A DNA stretch of 64,000 bases from Saccharopolyspora erythraea. Its GTDB lineage: Bacteria; Actinomycetota; Actinomycetes; Mycobacteriales; Pseudonocardiaceae. Positions 52,150-60,168 of this stretch are shown one piece after another. Below the pieces are notes generated by a model, which did not search any database, was not told the DNA's origin, and saw only the letters and a program-made list of their open reading frames with translations. Position 1 is the first letter of the stretch; every line of letters starts with the position of its first letter. The DNA lies in NCBI RefSeq assembly GCF_018141105.1, contig NZ_CP054839.1:1178001-1242000 (forward strand). Reading direction: 5' to 3'. The translations under genes and the position numbers were made by a program.

Positions 52150-53502
52150 ATGTCGACAAGCACCTCTGTTCGCGACCGGGCCGCGCCTTCACCGATCGGA
52201 CGGGCCATGCTCGTCCTGCTCGCCACCGCCTTGGTCGCCGGTGCGGCGTGCGCGGTGACGACCGTCCTGGCCCCGGCATCGATACGGCTGCTGACCGGCT
52301 GGTACGGCGGGATCGCGGCGGCGCTGCTCGCGGTGTCGATGGCCATGGCGACCTACTGGTCCATGCGCAACCGCCGCACGCAGGCGCGCGTCGACGAACT
52401 GGAGAGCGAGGTCGCCGAACTCGCCGACCGCAAGCTGCCCGAACTGGTGGGGCGGCTGCGAGGGGGCGCATCCCCGGACACCGCGCTCGCCGAGATCGAG
52501 CTGCCCGCCCACGAGCACCAGGCGCGAATCCTGCGCACCGCCGCGGCCGAGGTCGGCGGCGCGGAGCGGATGCGCGCGGCGACCATGGGCGCCTGCGCCA
52601 ACGCCGCGGGCCGGGTCCAGGCCCTGACCACCAGCATGCTCGCCGACCTGCGCGAGATGCAGCACCGGCACGACGAGACGGTTCTCGGCGACCTGCTCAA
52701 GATCGACCACAGCATCGCCCAGGCGGGCAGGCTGGCCGACAGCATCGCGGTGCTCACCGGTTCCCGGTCCGGCCGCCGCTGGACCAAGCCGATCGTCATG
52801 GAGAGCATCCTGCGCGGGGCGGTCGGCCGCATCCGCGACTACCAGCGGGTCCAGCTGCACTCCACCAGCGGCGCGGCCATCGCGGGCTACGCCGCCGAGG
52901 GCGTCATGCACGCGCTGGCCGAGCTGATGGACAACGCCACCAGCTTCTCGCCGCCGTCGGAGAAGGTCCACGTCTACGTCGAGGACGGCCAGGTCGGCAT
53001 CGCGGTGACCATCGAGGACGGCGGCCTGGTGATGAAACCCGCCGCGCTGGAGCGGGCGCAGCGCGCGGTCTCCGCCGAGGCGCCGGACCTCAGCACGCTG
53101 TCGGGCACCCGGCTCGGCCTGGCCGTCGTCGGCAGCCTGGCCCGCAAGTACGGGTTGAAGGTGTCGTTCCGGCCGTCGGCGCGCGGTGGCACCGGTGTCG
53201 TCGTGCTCATCCCGCGCGAGCTGCTCACCCAGCCCAGGAGCGAGCCGGAGCCCGCGCCGGCTCCCACCCGCTCGCAGCCGGTGACCGAGCCGGTGCGCAT
53301 CGGTGCGGCGGTCCCGCGGAGCGACGAACAACCGTCCGGGCTGCCGCAGCGCCGCCGGGGCCAGACCCTGTCGGCGGCTCCCCGGCCGCCCGCGTCGGCG
53401 GCCCCGAAGGCGCGGCCGGACGCGGGGGCCCGCTTCACCGCGTTCCGCCAGGCCCGCACCGGCAGGCTCATCGACGACGGCCAGGAGGACGACGCCCGAT
53501 GA
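52150..53502 (+). CDS. cvnA: Conservon sensor kinase-like protein CvnA
   Basis: A 450-residue membrane protein. Two membrane helices (AMLVLLATALVAGAACAV, about residues 19-36, and WYGGIAAALLAVSMAMA, about 50-66) are followed by a coiled coil (RVDELESEVAELADRK), a phosphoacceptor-like helix (LLKIDHSIAQAGRLADSI) and a GHKL ATPase domain with N-box LAELMDNATSFSPP and G-box SGTRLGLAVVGSLA. A Pro-rich tail ends the protein. CvnA proteins are kinase-like sensors that work without a normal response regulator. It heads the operon cvnA-B-C-D-E, with 87 bp before cvnB. Confidence 0.93.
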   Translation: MSTSTSVRDRAAPSPIGRAMLVLLATALVAGAACAVTTVLAPASIRLLTGWYGGIAAALLAVSMAMATYWSMRNRRTQARVDELESEVAELADRKLPELVGRLRGGASPDTALAEIELPAHEHQARILRTAAAEVGGAERMRAATMGACANAAGRVQALTTSMLADLREMQHRHDETVLGDLLKIDHSIAQAGRLADSIAVLTGSRSGRRWTKPIVMESILRGAVGRIRDYQRVQLHSTSGAAIAGYAAEGVMHALAELMDNATSFSPPSEKVHVYVEDGQVGIAVTIEDGGLVMKPAALERAQRAVSAEAPDLSTLSGTRLGLAVVGSLARKYGLKVSFRPSARGGTGVVVLIPRELLTQPRSEPEPAPAPTRSQPVTEPVRIGAAVPRSDEQPSGLPQRRRGQTLSAAPRPPASAAPKARPDAGARFTAFRQARTGRLIDDGQEDDAR

Positions 53503-53589
53503 GCGCCGTCCCAGCAGGTACAGGCACGGACCGGACCGAAGGATTGGAGGCAGGGGCGGACCGCCGCCGCGACGCCCCGGAGGAGCGAG

Positions 53590-54006
53590 ATGAACACCAC
53601 TGAACGCGACCTCGACTGGTTGCTGGAGAACCTGCTGAAGCGAACGCCGGGGGCCCGGCACGCGCTGGTGCTGTCCAGGGACGGGCTCAAGCTCTGCTAC
53701 TCTAGCGGGCTCACGATGGACCAGGCCGACCAGCTCGCCGCCATCTCCTCGGGCATCCAGAGCCTTTCCTACGGCGCTTCCATCGAGTTCGGCGACGGTA
53801 CCGGCGGCGTGCGGCAGTCCATGACCGAGTTCCACGGCGGCCTGCTGTTCATCGTCGAGGCCGGGCTCGGCGCGCACCTTGCGGTGCTGGCCGACGAGGA
53901 CGCCGAGGTCGGCAACGTCGGCCACAACATGAACGAGCTGGTCGAGCAGCTCGGCGAGTACCTGACCGCGGCACCGCGCCCATCCGGAGGTGTGCGTCCG
54001 ACATGA
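53590..54006 (+). CDS. cvnB: Roadblock/LC7-domain protein CvnB
   Basis: A 138-residue Roadblock/LC7 protein (DLDWLLENLLKRTPGARHALVLSRDGLKL, then the helix-strand pattern to LLFIVEAGLGAHLAVLAD). Roadblock dimers act as regulators of small GTPases; in conservons CvnB is the likely partner of the GTPase CvnD. The ATG follows GGAGGAGCGAG. It overlaps cvnC by ATGA. Confidence 0.93.
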   Translation: MNTTERDLDWLLENLLKRTPGARHALVLSRDGLKLCYSSGLTMDQADQLAAISSGIQSLSYGASIEFGDGTGGVRQSMTEFHGGLLFIVEAGLGAHLAVLADEDAEVGNVGHNMNELVEQLGEYLTAAPRPSGGVRPT

Positions 54007-54362
54007 GCAGGCGAGAGCTGGAGAACGAGGACCCGGACCGGCTCTACATCGTCACGGGCGGACGCAGCGACGCCGGGGAGAGCTCCCTCGACCTGGTCAC
54101 GCTGATCGTCAGCGAGTGCGATCCCACTCCGGGCATGCAGTCCGAGCACGTGCGCATCCTGCGCCTGTGCCGCAGGCCGACGGCGGTCGTGGAGGTCTCC
54201 TCGGAACTGGGGCTGCCGGTGAGCGTGGTGAAGATCCTGCTGTGCGATCTGCTCGACACCGGCCGGGTCACCGCCCGCCACCCGTCGTCCGCCACCGCCA
54301 AGGCGGATCTGCCCGACCCCGAAACGCTTAAGCAGGTGCTCGTTGGACTCGAACGACTTTGA
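54003..54362 (+). CDS. cvnC: DUF742 protein CvnC
   Basis: A 119-residue DUF742 protein with the typical RLYIVTGGRS start, a winged-helix-like centre (MQSEHVRILRLCRRPTAVVEVSSELGLPVSVVKILLCDLLDTG) and the ending VLVGLERL. The centre resembles a helix-turn-helix and may bind DNA or protein. It is translated in overlap with cvnB (ATGA) and cvnD (20 bp). Confidence 0.93.
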   Translation: MSRRELENEDPDRLYIVTGGRSDAGESSLDLVTLIVSECDPTPGMQSEHVRILRLCRRPTAVVEVSSELGLPVSVVKILLCDLLDTGRVTARHPSSATAKADLPDPETLKQVLVGLERL

Positions 54363-54975
54363 CCGGGCGGTGCCGGTCGGCCCCGGTGCGGCCGGTGGCG
54401 AGCGCACCCCGCTGCACAGCACCGCCGCCGACGCACTCAAGATCGTCATCGTCGGCGGCTACGGGGTCGGCAAGACCACCATGGTCCGCTCGGTGAGCGA
54501 GATCCGGCCGCTGAGCACCGAGGAGACGATGACCCAGGCGGGCCTGGGCATCGACGCCGACGTGCAGGGCAAGACCACCACGACGGTGGCCTTCGACTTC
54601 GGGCGGATCAGCCTGAACGCCGAGCTGGTGCTGTACCTGTTCGGCGCGCCAGGCCAGGAGCGGTTCTGGTTCTTCTGGGACCAGCTGTTCTCCGGGACCT
54701 TGGGCGCGGTGGTGCTGGTCGACGCCCGCAGGCTGGCCGACTCCTGGTACGCCATCGACCGGCTCGAGCAGCACGGCACGCCGTTCGTGGTGGTCAGGAA
54801 CAACTTCGGGCCGCCGGAGCACTCCCTGGAGGAGATCCGGCACGCCCTCGACCTCAGCCCGGGCGTCCCGCTGGTCGAATGCGACGCGCGGGAGCGGGAG
54901 TCCTGCAAGTCGGTGCTGCTGACGCTCGTCAAGCACCTGTACGCGATGTCGATGGCCAGGGAGATCAGGTCATGA
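54343..54975 (+). CDS. cvnD: Small GTPase-like protein CvnD
   Basis: A 210-residue MglA-like GTPase. The P-loop is VGGYGVGKTTMVRS, the G3 region YLFGAPGQERFWFFWD (DxxG replaced by FGAPGQ, as is usual in CvnD), and the G4 position reads VVVRNNF, so the NKxD specificity motif is degenerate. It starts at TTG 54343, inside the end of cvnC, an arrangement common in conservons. It probably cycles nucleotides under the control of CvnA/CvnB. Confidence 0.92.
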   Translation: MDSNDFDRAVPVGPGAAGGERTPLHSTAADALKIVIVGGYGVGKTTMVRSVSEIRPLSTEETMTQAGLGIDADVQGKTTTTVAFDFGRISLNAELVLYLFGAPGQERFWFFWDQLFSGTLGAVVLVDARRLADSWYAIDRLEQHGTPFVVVRNNFGPPEHSLEEIRHALDLSPGVPLVECDARERESCKSVLLTLVKHLYAMSMAREIRS

Positions 54976-56279
54976 CCGGTGCGTCCGAAGTCGAGTGGCC
55001 CGCGGCCGATCCGCCGTCGGAGTGCCCGGTGCAGGCGGTGCCCGCCGCGCCGCAGGCATCCGAGGCGCAGGAGTCCGCCGTGCGCATGTACGGGCAGATC
55101 CTGCAGCGCGACCCCAAGGAGCTGTACCGGGAGATGCGCCGCGAGCACGGCCCGGTGGCGCCGATCCTGCTGGAGGGCGACCTGCCCGCGTGGCTGGTGC
55201 TCGGCTACCGCGAGGTGCACCAGGTCACCACCGACTCCGAGCTGTTCGCGCGCAACTCGCGGCGCTGGAACCACTGGGACGACGTCCCCGACGGCCACCC
55301 GCTGTGGCCCTGGCTCGGCATCGACCACTCGGTGCTGGTCTCCGAGGGCGAGGAGCACCAGCGCCGGGCCGGCGCGATCAGCGACGCGCTGGCGGCGGTG
55401 GACCAGTTCGAGCTGTGGGACCAGTGCGCGCGCATCGCCGACCGGCTGATCGACTCGTTCGCGGGTTCGGGGCGCGCCGATCTGATCGCCGAGTACACCG
55501 ACCGGATCCCGCTGCTGGTGGTCACCACCATGTTCGGCATGACCGAGGAGCAGACGCGGGACCTGATCGGCGACCTGTCGACCACGATCGACGCCGCCGA
55601 AGGCGCCGGGGCCGCCCACAACCGGGTCGTGGACCGGATGCGCGCACTGCTCGCGGTCAAGCGCGAACGGCCGGGCAACGACCTGCCGTCGCGGCTGCTG
55701 GGGCACCCCTCGACCGCCAACGACGACGAGTGCGCCATCGACCTGGTCATCCTGCTGACCGCCGCGCACCAGCCGACCGCGAGCTGGATCGGCAACACCC
55801 TGCGGCTGCTGCTCACCGACGAGCGCTTCGCGCTGACCCTCTCGGGTGGCCGGCGCAGCGTGGGCGACGCGCTGAACGAGGTGCTGTGGGAGGACAGCCC
55901 GGTGTCCAACCTCCTGGGGCGCTGGGCGGCACGCGACACCCAGCTCGGCGGACGCAGCATCCGCAAGGGCGACCTGCTGCTGCTGGGCTACAACGCCGCC
56001 AACTCCGACCCGCAGGTGTGGCCGGACGGCACCAACGCGCACATGGCGGGCAACCACGCGCACATGGCGTTCGGGCACGGGGAGCACGGCTGCCCGTTCC
56101 CCGCGCCGGAGCTGGCCGAGGTGATCGCGAAGTCGACCATCGAGGTGCTGCTTGACCGGTTGCCGGACCTGCGCCTGGCGGTGGAGCCCGAGGCCCTGAG
56201 GTGGCGGCAGTCCACCACGATCCGCGGTCTGGTCGACCTGCCGGTGGAGTTCACCCCGACCTACGCCAAGCGCCCCTGA
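54972..56279 (+). CDS. cvnE: Conservon cytochrome P450 CvnE, CYP157-like
   Basis: A 435-residue P450. The heme loop is FGHGEHGCPFP with the Cys ligand, and the I-helix is AAHQPTASWIGNT in place of the usual AGxxTT. The K-helix, which in nearly all P450s holds ExxR, reads LNEVLWEDSP: Trp replaces Arg. Conservon P450s of the CYP157 family are known to lack the ExxR arginine, so this is a family trait rather than damage. It may be a heme sensor or a specialised oxygenase for the conservon. It overlaps cvnD by ATGA. Confidence 0.93.
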   Translation: MTGASEVEWPAADPPSECPVQAVPAAPQASEAQESAVRMYGQILQRDPKELYREMRREHGPVAPILLEGDLPAWLVLGYREVHQVTTDSELFARNSRRWNHWDDVPDGHPLWPWLGIDHSVLVSEGEEHQRRAGAISDALAAVDQFELWDQCARIADRLIDSFAGSGRADLIAEYTDRIPLLVVTTMFGMTEEQTRDLIGDLSTTIDAAEGAGAAHNRVVDRMRALLAVKRERPGNDLPSRLLGHPSTANDDECAIDLVILLTAAHQPTASWIGNTLRLLLTDERFALTLSGGRRSVGDALNEVLWEDSPVSNLLGRWAARDTQLGGRSIRKGDLLLLGYNAANSDPQVWPDGTNAHMAGNHAHMAFGHGEHGCPFPAPELAEVIAKSTIEVLLDRLPDLRLAVEPEALRWRQSTTIRGLVDLPVEFTPTYAKRP

Positions 56280-56345
56280 CCGCCGGAGCCGCTCACCGCT
56301 GACCAGCTGCTCGCCCTCAACAGGTCGGAGCGAAGTTTCCTGCGA

Positions 56346-56375
56346 TTGACACGTCGGTTCTCGGTAGAGTGATCA
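56346..56375 (+). promoter_or_regulatory. Possible promoter of the PucR-type gene
   Basis: TTGACA (56346-56351) is a perfect -35. TGATCA (56370-56375) at 18 bp spacing is a possible -10; a TAGAGT at 56365 is too close. Confidence 0.35.
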
Positions 56376-56439
56376 TCGAAGCTGCGATTGCTCACCGCCG
56401 GTCACGACCAGCGCGGTTGGGGCTCCGCAGCGGATCACG

Positions 56440-57951
56440 ATGGGCGGTGCCATGGCCGATGTGCGGTTCGATCAGCGCGACTTCCGGATGCTGCTGCGCG
56501 AGGCCACCCGGCCGGACGGAACGCGGATGCTGCTGCGCTGGCTCGCCGAGCGGCTCGGCGTGCGGGCGCTGCTGCTGAACAGGTTCGGCGAGCTGGTCGC
56601 CTCCTATCCGGAGGGACCGGAGCCGGAAACGGCACGACAGCCGCAGGATCTGCTGGCGGAGGCGGCCGACACCATCGCGTCGGTACTGTCGCAGCGCTTC
56701 CACTCCGCGGTGCACGACGCCGGGACGCATTCGGTGCGGGTGCTCGCCGTCGACGCCGAGCAGCTCGGCCCGGTGCTCGTGGTGGCCCGGCGCGGAGCCT
56801 TCCCCGACGACGCGAACGCGCTGATCGCCGACGTGGTGCGCCTGCTGCGGCTGCGGTGGCGGGCCGACGAGGCCGACCGCCGCCGCGCCGAGCTGGAGCG
56901 GGCGGAGTCGCTCAACCGCGAGGCGATCCTGCACATGCTCATGGTCGGCCAGCTCGACGGCGCGCGCCGCGCCGCGGGCGCGTTGGGGCAGCGGCTACCC
57001 GACGTGCTGCGCGTCTACCTCGTCGAGAGCGCGGGCGGGGACCGCGCGGCCGCCGCCCGCCGCTGTTCGCTGGTGTGCGGGCACCGGGCGTGGATCATCC
57101 CGTGCCCGGTGTACCGCGACCAGCTGATCGTGCTGGTCTCCGCCGCGGACGCCGGCGCGCTGGAGCGGCTGGACGACGAGCTGCACGGGCTCGCGGACGG
57201 CGGCCTGTGCATCGGTGCCGGTGAGGTGGTGCCGCTGCGCGACACCGCCGCCGGCTACCAGCAGGCGTTCCACGCGCTGGCCGTCGCCAGGAGCGACCCG
57301 GCGCGCTTCGCGTTGTTCAGCCCGCGCGCGGAGCTCGACGCGCTGCTCGGCGTCGAGGGCGTGCTGTGGGCGCGCGCGGTTCTCTCGCCGCTGCTGGACT
57401 CCACCTCCGAACGCAGCCAGGACCCCGACTCCGGCGAGCTGCTCGCAACGCTGCAGTCCTGGCTCAGCTTCTACGGCCGCGCGGCCGCGCAGCTGAAGGT
57501 GCACCGCAACACGGTTGCGACCCGGTTGCGCCGGATTGAACGGACGTTGTCCTGCGACCTGACGGAACTTGAAACCCAGGCGGTGCTGCACCTGGCCGTC
57601 CGGTTGCTCGACCGTCCACGAAGGACTGCCGCCGTGCACGGCGCGGTTCCCGACCTCGACAGCGTTCTCGACACGGACCCGGTGCGGCAGTGGGCCGCCG
57701 CGGTGCTCGCGCCGATCCTCGACAAGGACCCCCGCCTTTTCCTGGACACGCTGCGAACGTGGCTGGTCAACAACGCCAGACTGGACAGTACGGCCGCCGC
57801 CCTGGGCGTCTCGGTGCCGGGCGCGCGCAAACGCCTGCTGCGCATAGAGGAGGCGCTGGGCCGCTCGCTGCTGAACGGTCCCTCGGCCCGCTACGACCTC
57901 CTGTTCGCCTTGCGGATCCGGCAGCGCGGGTGGACCGACGCAGCATCCTGA
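56440..57951 (+). CDS. PucR/CdaR-type transcriptional regulator with two C-terminal HTH modules
   Basis: A 503-residue regulator. The N-terminal ~150 residues look like a GAF-type sensor (LLLRWLAERLGVRALLLN, VRVLAVDAEQLGPVLVV), followed by a GGDEF-like middle region (RDQLIVLVSAADAG). Two HTH modules of the PucR type follow: one in FYGRAAAQLKVHRNTVATRLRRIE, the other in NNARLDSTAAALGVSVPGARKRLLRIE. Duplication of the HTH at the C-terminus is unusual. The ATG at 56440 is used, with another ATG 12 bases on. It lies just after the conservon; no target is clear. Confidence 0.85.
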   Translation: MGGAMADVRFDQRDFRMLLREATRPDGTRMLLRWLAERLGVRALLLNRFGELVASYPEGPEPETARQPQDLLAEAADTIASVLSQRFHSAVHDAGTHSVRVLAVDAEQLGPVLVVARRGAFPDDANALIADVVRLLRLRWRADEADRRRAELERAESLNREAILHMLMVGQLDGARRAAGALGQRLPDVLRVYLVESAGGDRAAAARRCSLVCGHRAWIIPCPVYRDQLIVLVSAADAGALERLDDELHGLADGGLCIGAGEVVPLRDTAAGYQQAFHALAVARSDPARFALFSPRAELDALLGVEGVLWARAVLSPLLDSTSERSQDPDSGELLATLQSWLSFYGRAAAQLKVHRNTVATRLRRIERTLSCDLTELETQAVLHLAVRLLDRPRRTAAVHGAVPDLDSVLDTDPVRQWAAAVLAPILDKDPRLFLDTLRTWLVNNARLDSTAAALGVSVPGARKRLLRIEEALGRSLLNGPSARYDLLFALRIRQRGWTDAAS

Positions 57952-58050
57952 AACCGATTCGCGCCACCGTTGTGCAAATCGAACCTGGACTCGTTCGACG
58001 GCGGCTTCCTAGGGTCCTGGGAAACTGATCGCCGACCCCGGGAGCTCGAC

Positions 58051-58191
58051 ATGTCGAACCAATCCGATTCCCCGCTGGTACGGCGATATCCGCAATCGGG
58101 CGCCGGTGTTCTGCGGTGCATTGTGGACACCGGGGCGGCAGTGTCCGCCGTGGGCGGAATCCCGGCGCCGCCGGGCGCCGCGACGACGTGA
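58051..58191 (+). CDS. Possible 46-residue peptide
   Basis: An ATG at 58051 with GGGAG 7 bases upstream opens a 46-codon ORF ending in Gly/Ala/Pro-rich sequence (AVGGIPAPPGAATT). One Cys is present (LRCIVDTG). No family is recognised and no modifying enzyme is adjacent. It is 14 bp from the next small ORF. Supported only by its ribosome site and codon bias. Confidence 0.4.
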   Translation: MSNQSDSPLVRRYPQSGAGVLRCIVDTGAAVSAVGGIPAPPGAATT

Positions 58192-58205
58192 GAGCGGGGG
58201 CAGCG

Positions 58206-58436
58206 ATGAGGAACGACGACCGCGCCCTGGCGGTGGCGCTTCGCGGGGCGCAGTGGGCGCTCGACGACGCCGCCTACGCCATCCCGTCCGGGCAGTACGG
58301 TCCGCACCAGTGCCACGAGCTCGCCGGGATCCTGGAGCGCCTCGCCGTTGTCCTGCGCGAACGCGGGCGCAACCACGGCAGGACCGTGGACGCCGGCGTG
58401 CTCGCCGATGCCGCGGCGGAGCTGGCCTCGGGCTGA
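58206..58436 (+). CDS. Small hypothetical protein, 76 aa
   Basis: A 76-residue helical protein (ALAVALRGAQWALDDAAYAIPSGQYG, ELAGILERLAVVLRERGR). The ATG at 58206 has GAGCGGGGGCAGCG upstream. No family is recognised; the sequence suggests a small helical dimer. It is probably transcribed with the 46-residue ORF before it and converges on the MFS gene. Confidence 0.62.
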   Translation: MRNDDRALAVALRGAQWALDDAAYAIPSGQYGPHQCHELAGILERLAVVLRERGRNHGRTVDAGVLADAAAELASG

Positions 58437-58603
58437 GACGCCCGACATGACCGGGTGCGGGCGGATTCGGGGACGCCGCACCCGGGCGGGTGCCTTTCCG
58501 CCGCGGGGCCGCGCCCTCCCGAAGTCGCCGCCGTACCGACCCCCCACACACGGTGGCGTCCGGGGCGCGGATCCGAAGCGGAAGCACGGAGGCGACCCGC
58601 ACC

Positions 58604-58637
58604 GGGCCATCCCCGCTTCCCTCCGCGGGGATGGCCC
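58604..58637. terminator. Bidirectional terminator between the small ORF and the MFS gene
   Basis: GGGCCATCCCCGC (58604-58616) pairs perfectly with GCGGGGATGGCCC (58625-58637), in the gap between converging genes. Confidence 0.75.
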
Positions 58638-58644
58638 TCTCCGT

Positions 58645-59844
58645 TCACCGCTGCCCGGCTTCGTAGCGGCGGTGGGCGAGGGTCGCCACCGCGGTCAGCG
58701 CCACCGCCAGCGCCGTCGTCGCCGCGAACAGCAGCGCGTACTGACCCCGTTCGACGAGCAGCCCGCCGAGGGCTGAGGCGACGGCGCTGCCGCAGAACAG
58801 CGCGGCGGCGAAGAACGAGACTGCCGTGCCCCGCGCCGACGGTGCCACCGACGTCGCCCACGTCTGCAACGACGAGTGCATGAACGACCAGCCGCCGCCC
58901 AGCAGCAACGTCGTGATGACGACGGTGCCGACGTCGACGCGCAGGCTCACGAGTGCGTAGCCCGCGCACATCTGGACGCCGCCGATCGTGATCAGCAGCC
59001 AGACCGGACGCCCGCTGAAAGCTTTCCGCAGCAGCAGCGAGAACAGCCACACGCCGATGCCGTAGGCGGCCGTCGCGATGCCCGCGACGGCAGCTTCGAC
59101 ACCGCCGCTCTGCAGGGCCGAGGCCAGGAACGTCATCGTGCCCAGCAGTGCCCCGCCCTCGACGAACGCCAGCCCGAAGACCAGCAGCGCCCAGCGGTTC
59201 CGCAGCACCGCGGTGAAGTGCTGCCGCATGCCGCCGACGGCCGCGCGCTCGGGCTCGGGCAGGCCGCGCAGCGCGAGGGAGCAGGCGAGGGCGAGCACCG
59301 CGGGTGCGGCGAACACCGCACGCCAGTGCAGGAGGTCGGCCAGGACCCCGCCCGCCGCGGTCGCCAGTGCGGTGCCGAGGGCCATGAGTCCCATGAGCTC
59401 GGAGAGCGCGCGCTGCCGCCGTGCCACGGGCACGGTGTCGCCCACGTAGGTCAGCGCGGTCGGCACCACCGCGCCGAAGCAGGCGCCCGCGACCACGCGT
59501 GCGGCCACGAGCGCGCCCAGCGAGGGCACGACCGCCGAGACCAGCCCGGCGGCAGCGGCGCCCAGCAGGGTGGCCCGCATGATGCGGACGCGGCCGTAGC
59601 GGTCGGACAGCACGCCCCACGCGGCCTGGGACAGGCCGTAGGCGAGGAAGTAGCCGCTCGCGGCGGCGACCGTGGCGGCCAGCGGCGCCCGCATGTCCAG
59701 GGCGATGAGCAGCAGCATCGGGGTGACCGCGAAGCGGTCGAATGTGCTGACGAACGAGGCCGCGCACAGCGCCAGCGGCGGTCGGGCGGCGGCGGAGGTG
59801 CCGCCGGGGGATCTGGTGGCGGGAGAGCTGGCGGTACCGGACAT
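58645..59844 (-). CDS. MFS transporter, 12 TM
   Basis: A 399-residue major facilitator protein with about twelve helices. Motif A is in WGVLSDRYGRVRIMRATLLG between helices 2 and 3. The family matches arabinose-efflux-like and drug exporters. The ATG at 59844 is preceded by CGAGGAAGGTCC. It is divergent from another exporter gene at 60169, with 324 bp between. Substrate unknown. Confidence 0.87.
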   Translation of the reverse strand: MSGTASSPATRSPGGTSAAARPPLALCAASFVSTFDRFAVTPMLLLIALDMRAPLAATVAAASGYFLAYGLSQAAWGVLSDRYGRVRIMRATLLGAAAAGLVSAVVPSLGALVAARVVAGACFGAVVPTALTYVGDTVPVARRQRALSELMGLMALGTALATAAGGVLADLLHWRAVFAAPAVLALACSLALRGLPEPERAAVGGMRQHFTAVLRNRWALLVFGLAFVEGGALLGTMTFLASALQSGGVEAAVAGIATAAYGIGVWLFSLLLRKAFSGRPVWLLITIGGVQMCAGYALVSLRVDVGTVVITTLLLGGGWSFMHSSLQTWATSVAPSARGTAVSFFAAALFCGSAVASALGGLLVERGQYALLFAATTALAVALTAVATLAHRRYEAGQR

Positions 59845-60050
59845 GGACCTTCCTCGGGTTCGGTCGGTCCACCGATGATGGTTTTCGTGTGGCGAACTAA
59901 CCAGGGGTTGTGGCGCGGACCGCTCGAACGCCATGCGTCGGCCGTCCTCTCGGCGCAGGGTCGGTAGCCCGCTCCTCGCGAGGTCCGGATTTCGGGTATC
60001 TGGAGCAAAGTAGATGTATTCGAGGCAGTGAAATTCCTGATCGAGCGTCA

Positions 60051-60081
60051 TTGACCTGGAGTCAACTCGAAGTTTCAGAAT
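60051..60081 (+). promoter_or_regulatory. MerR/SoxR-type promoter-operator
   Basis: TTGACC (60051-60056) and CAGAAT (60076-60081) are separated by 19 bp, the long spacer typical of MerR-family targets. An imperfect palindrome CCTGGAGT-CA-ACTCGAAG fills the spacer, similar to the SoxR site. It directs transcription of the exporter gene at 60169. Confidence 0.55.
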
Positions 60082-60168
60082 CGGGCGTACGTCACGCCGG
60101 GGTTTCCGCGGACGAGCCGGCGACACGACCTCGCACTGCTCCAGTGCTGCCCGACCGAGAGGACTCCG

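Noticed and set aside
54972-56279. Mutated or inactive P450 because the ExxR arginine is missing
   Set aside because: Conservon P450s of the CYP157 type are known to lack it, and the rest of the gene is intact.
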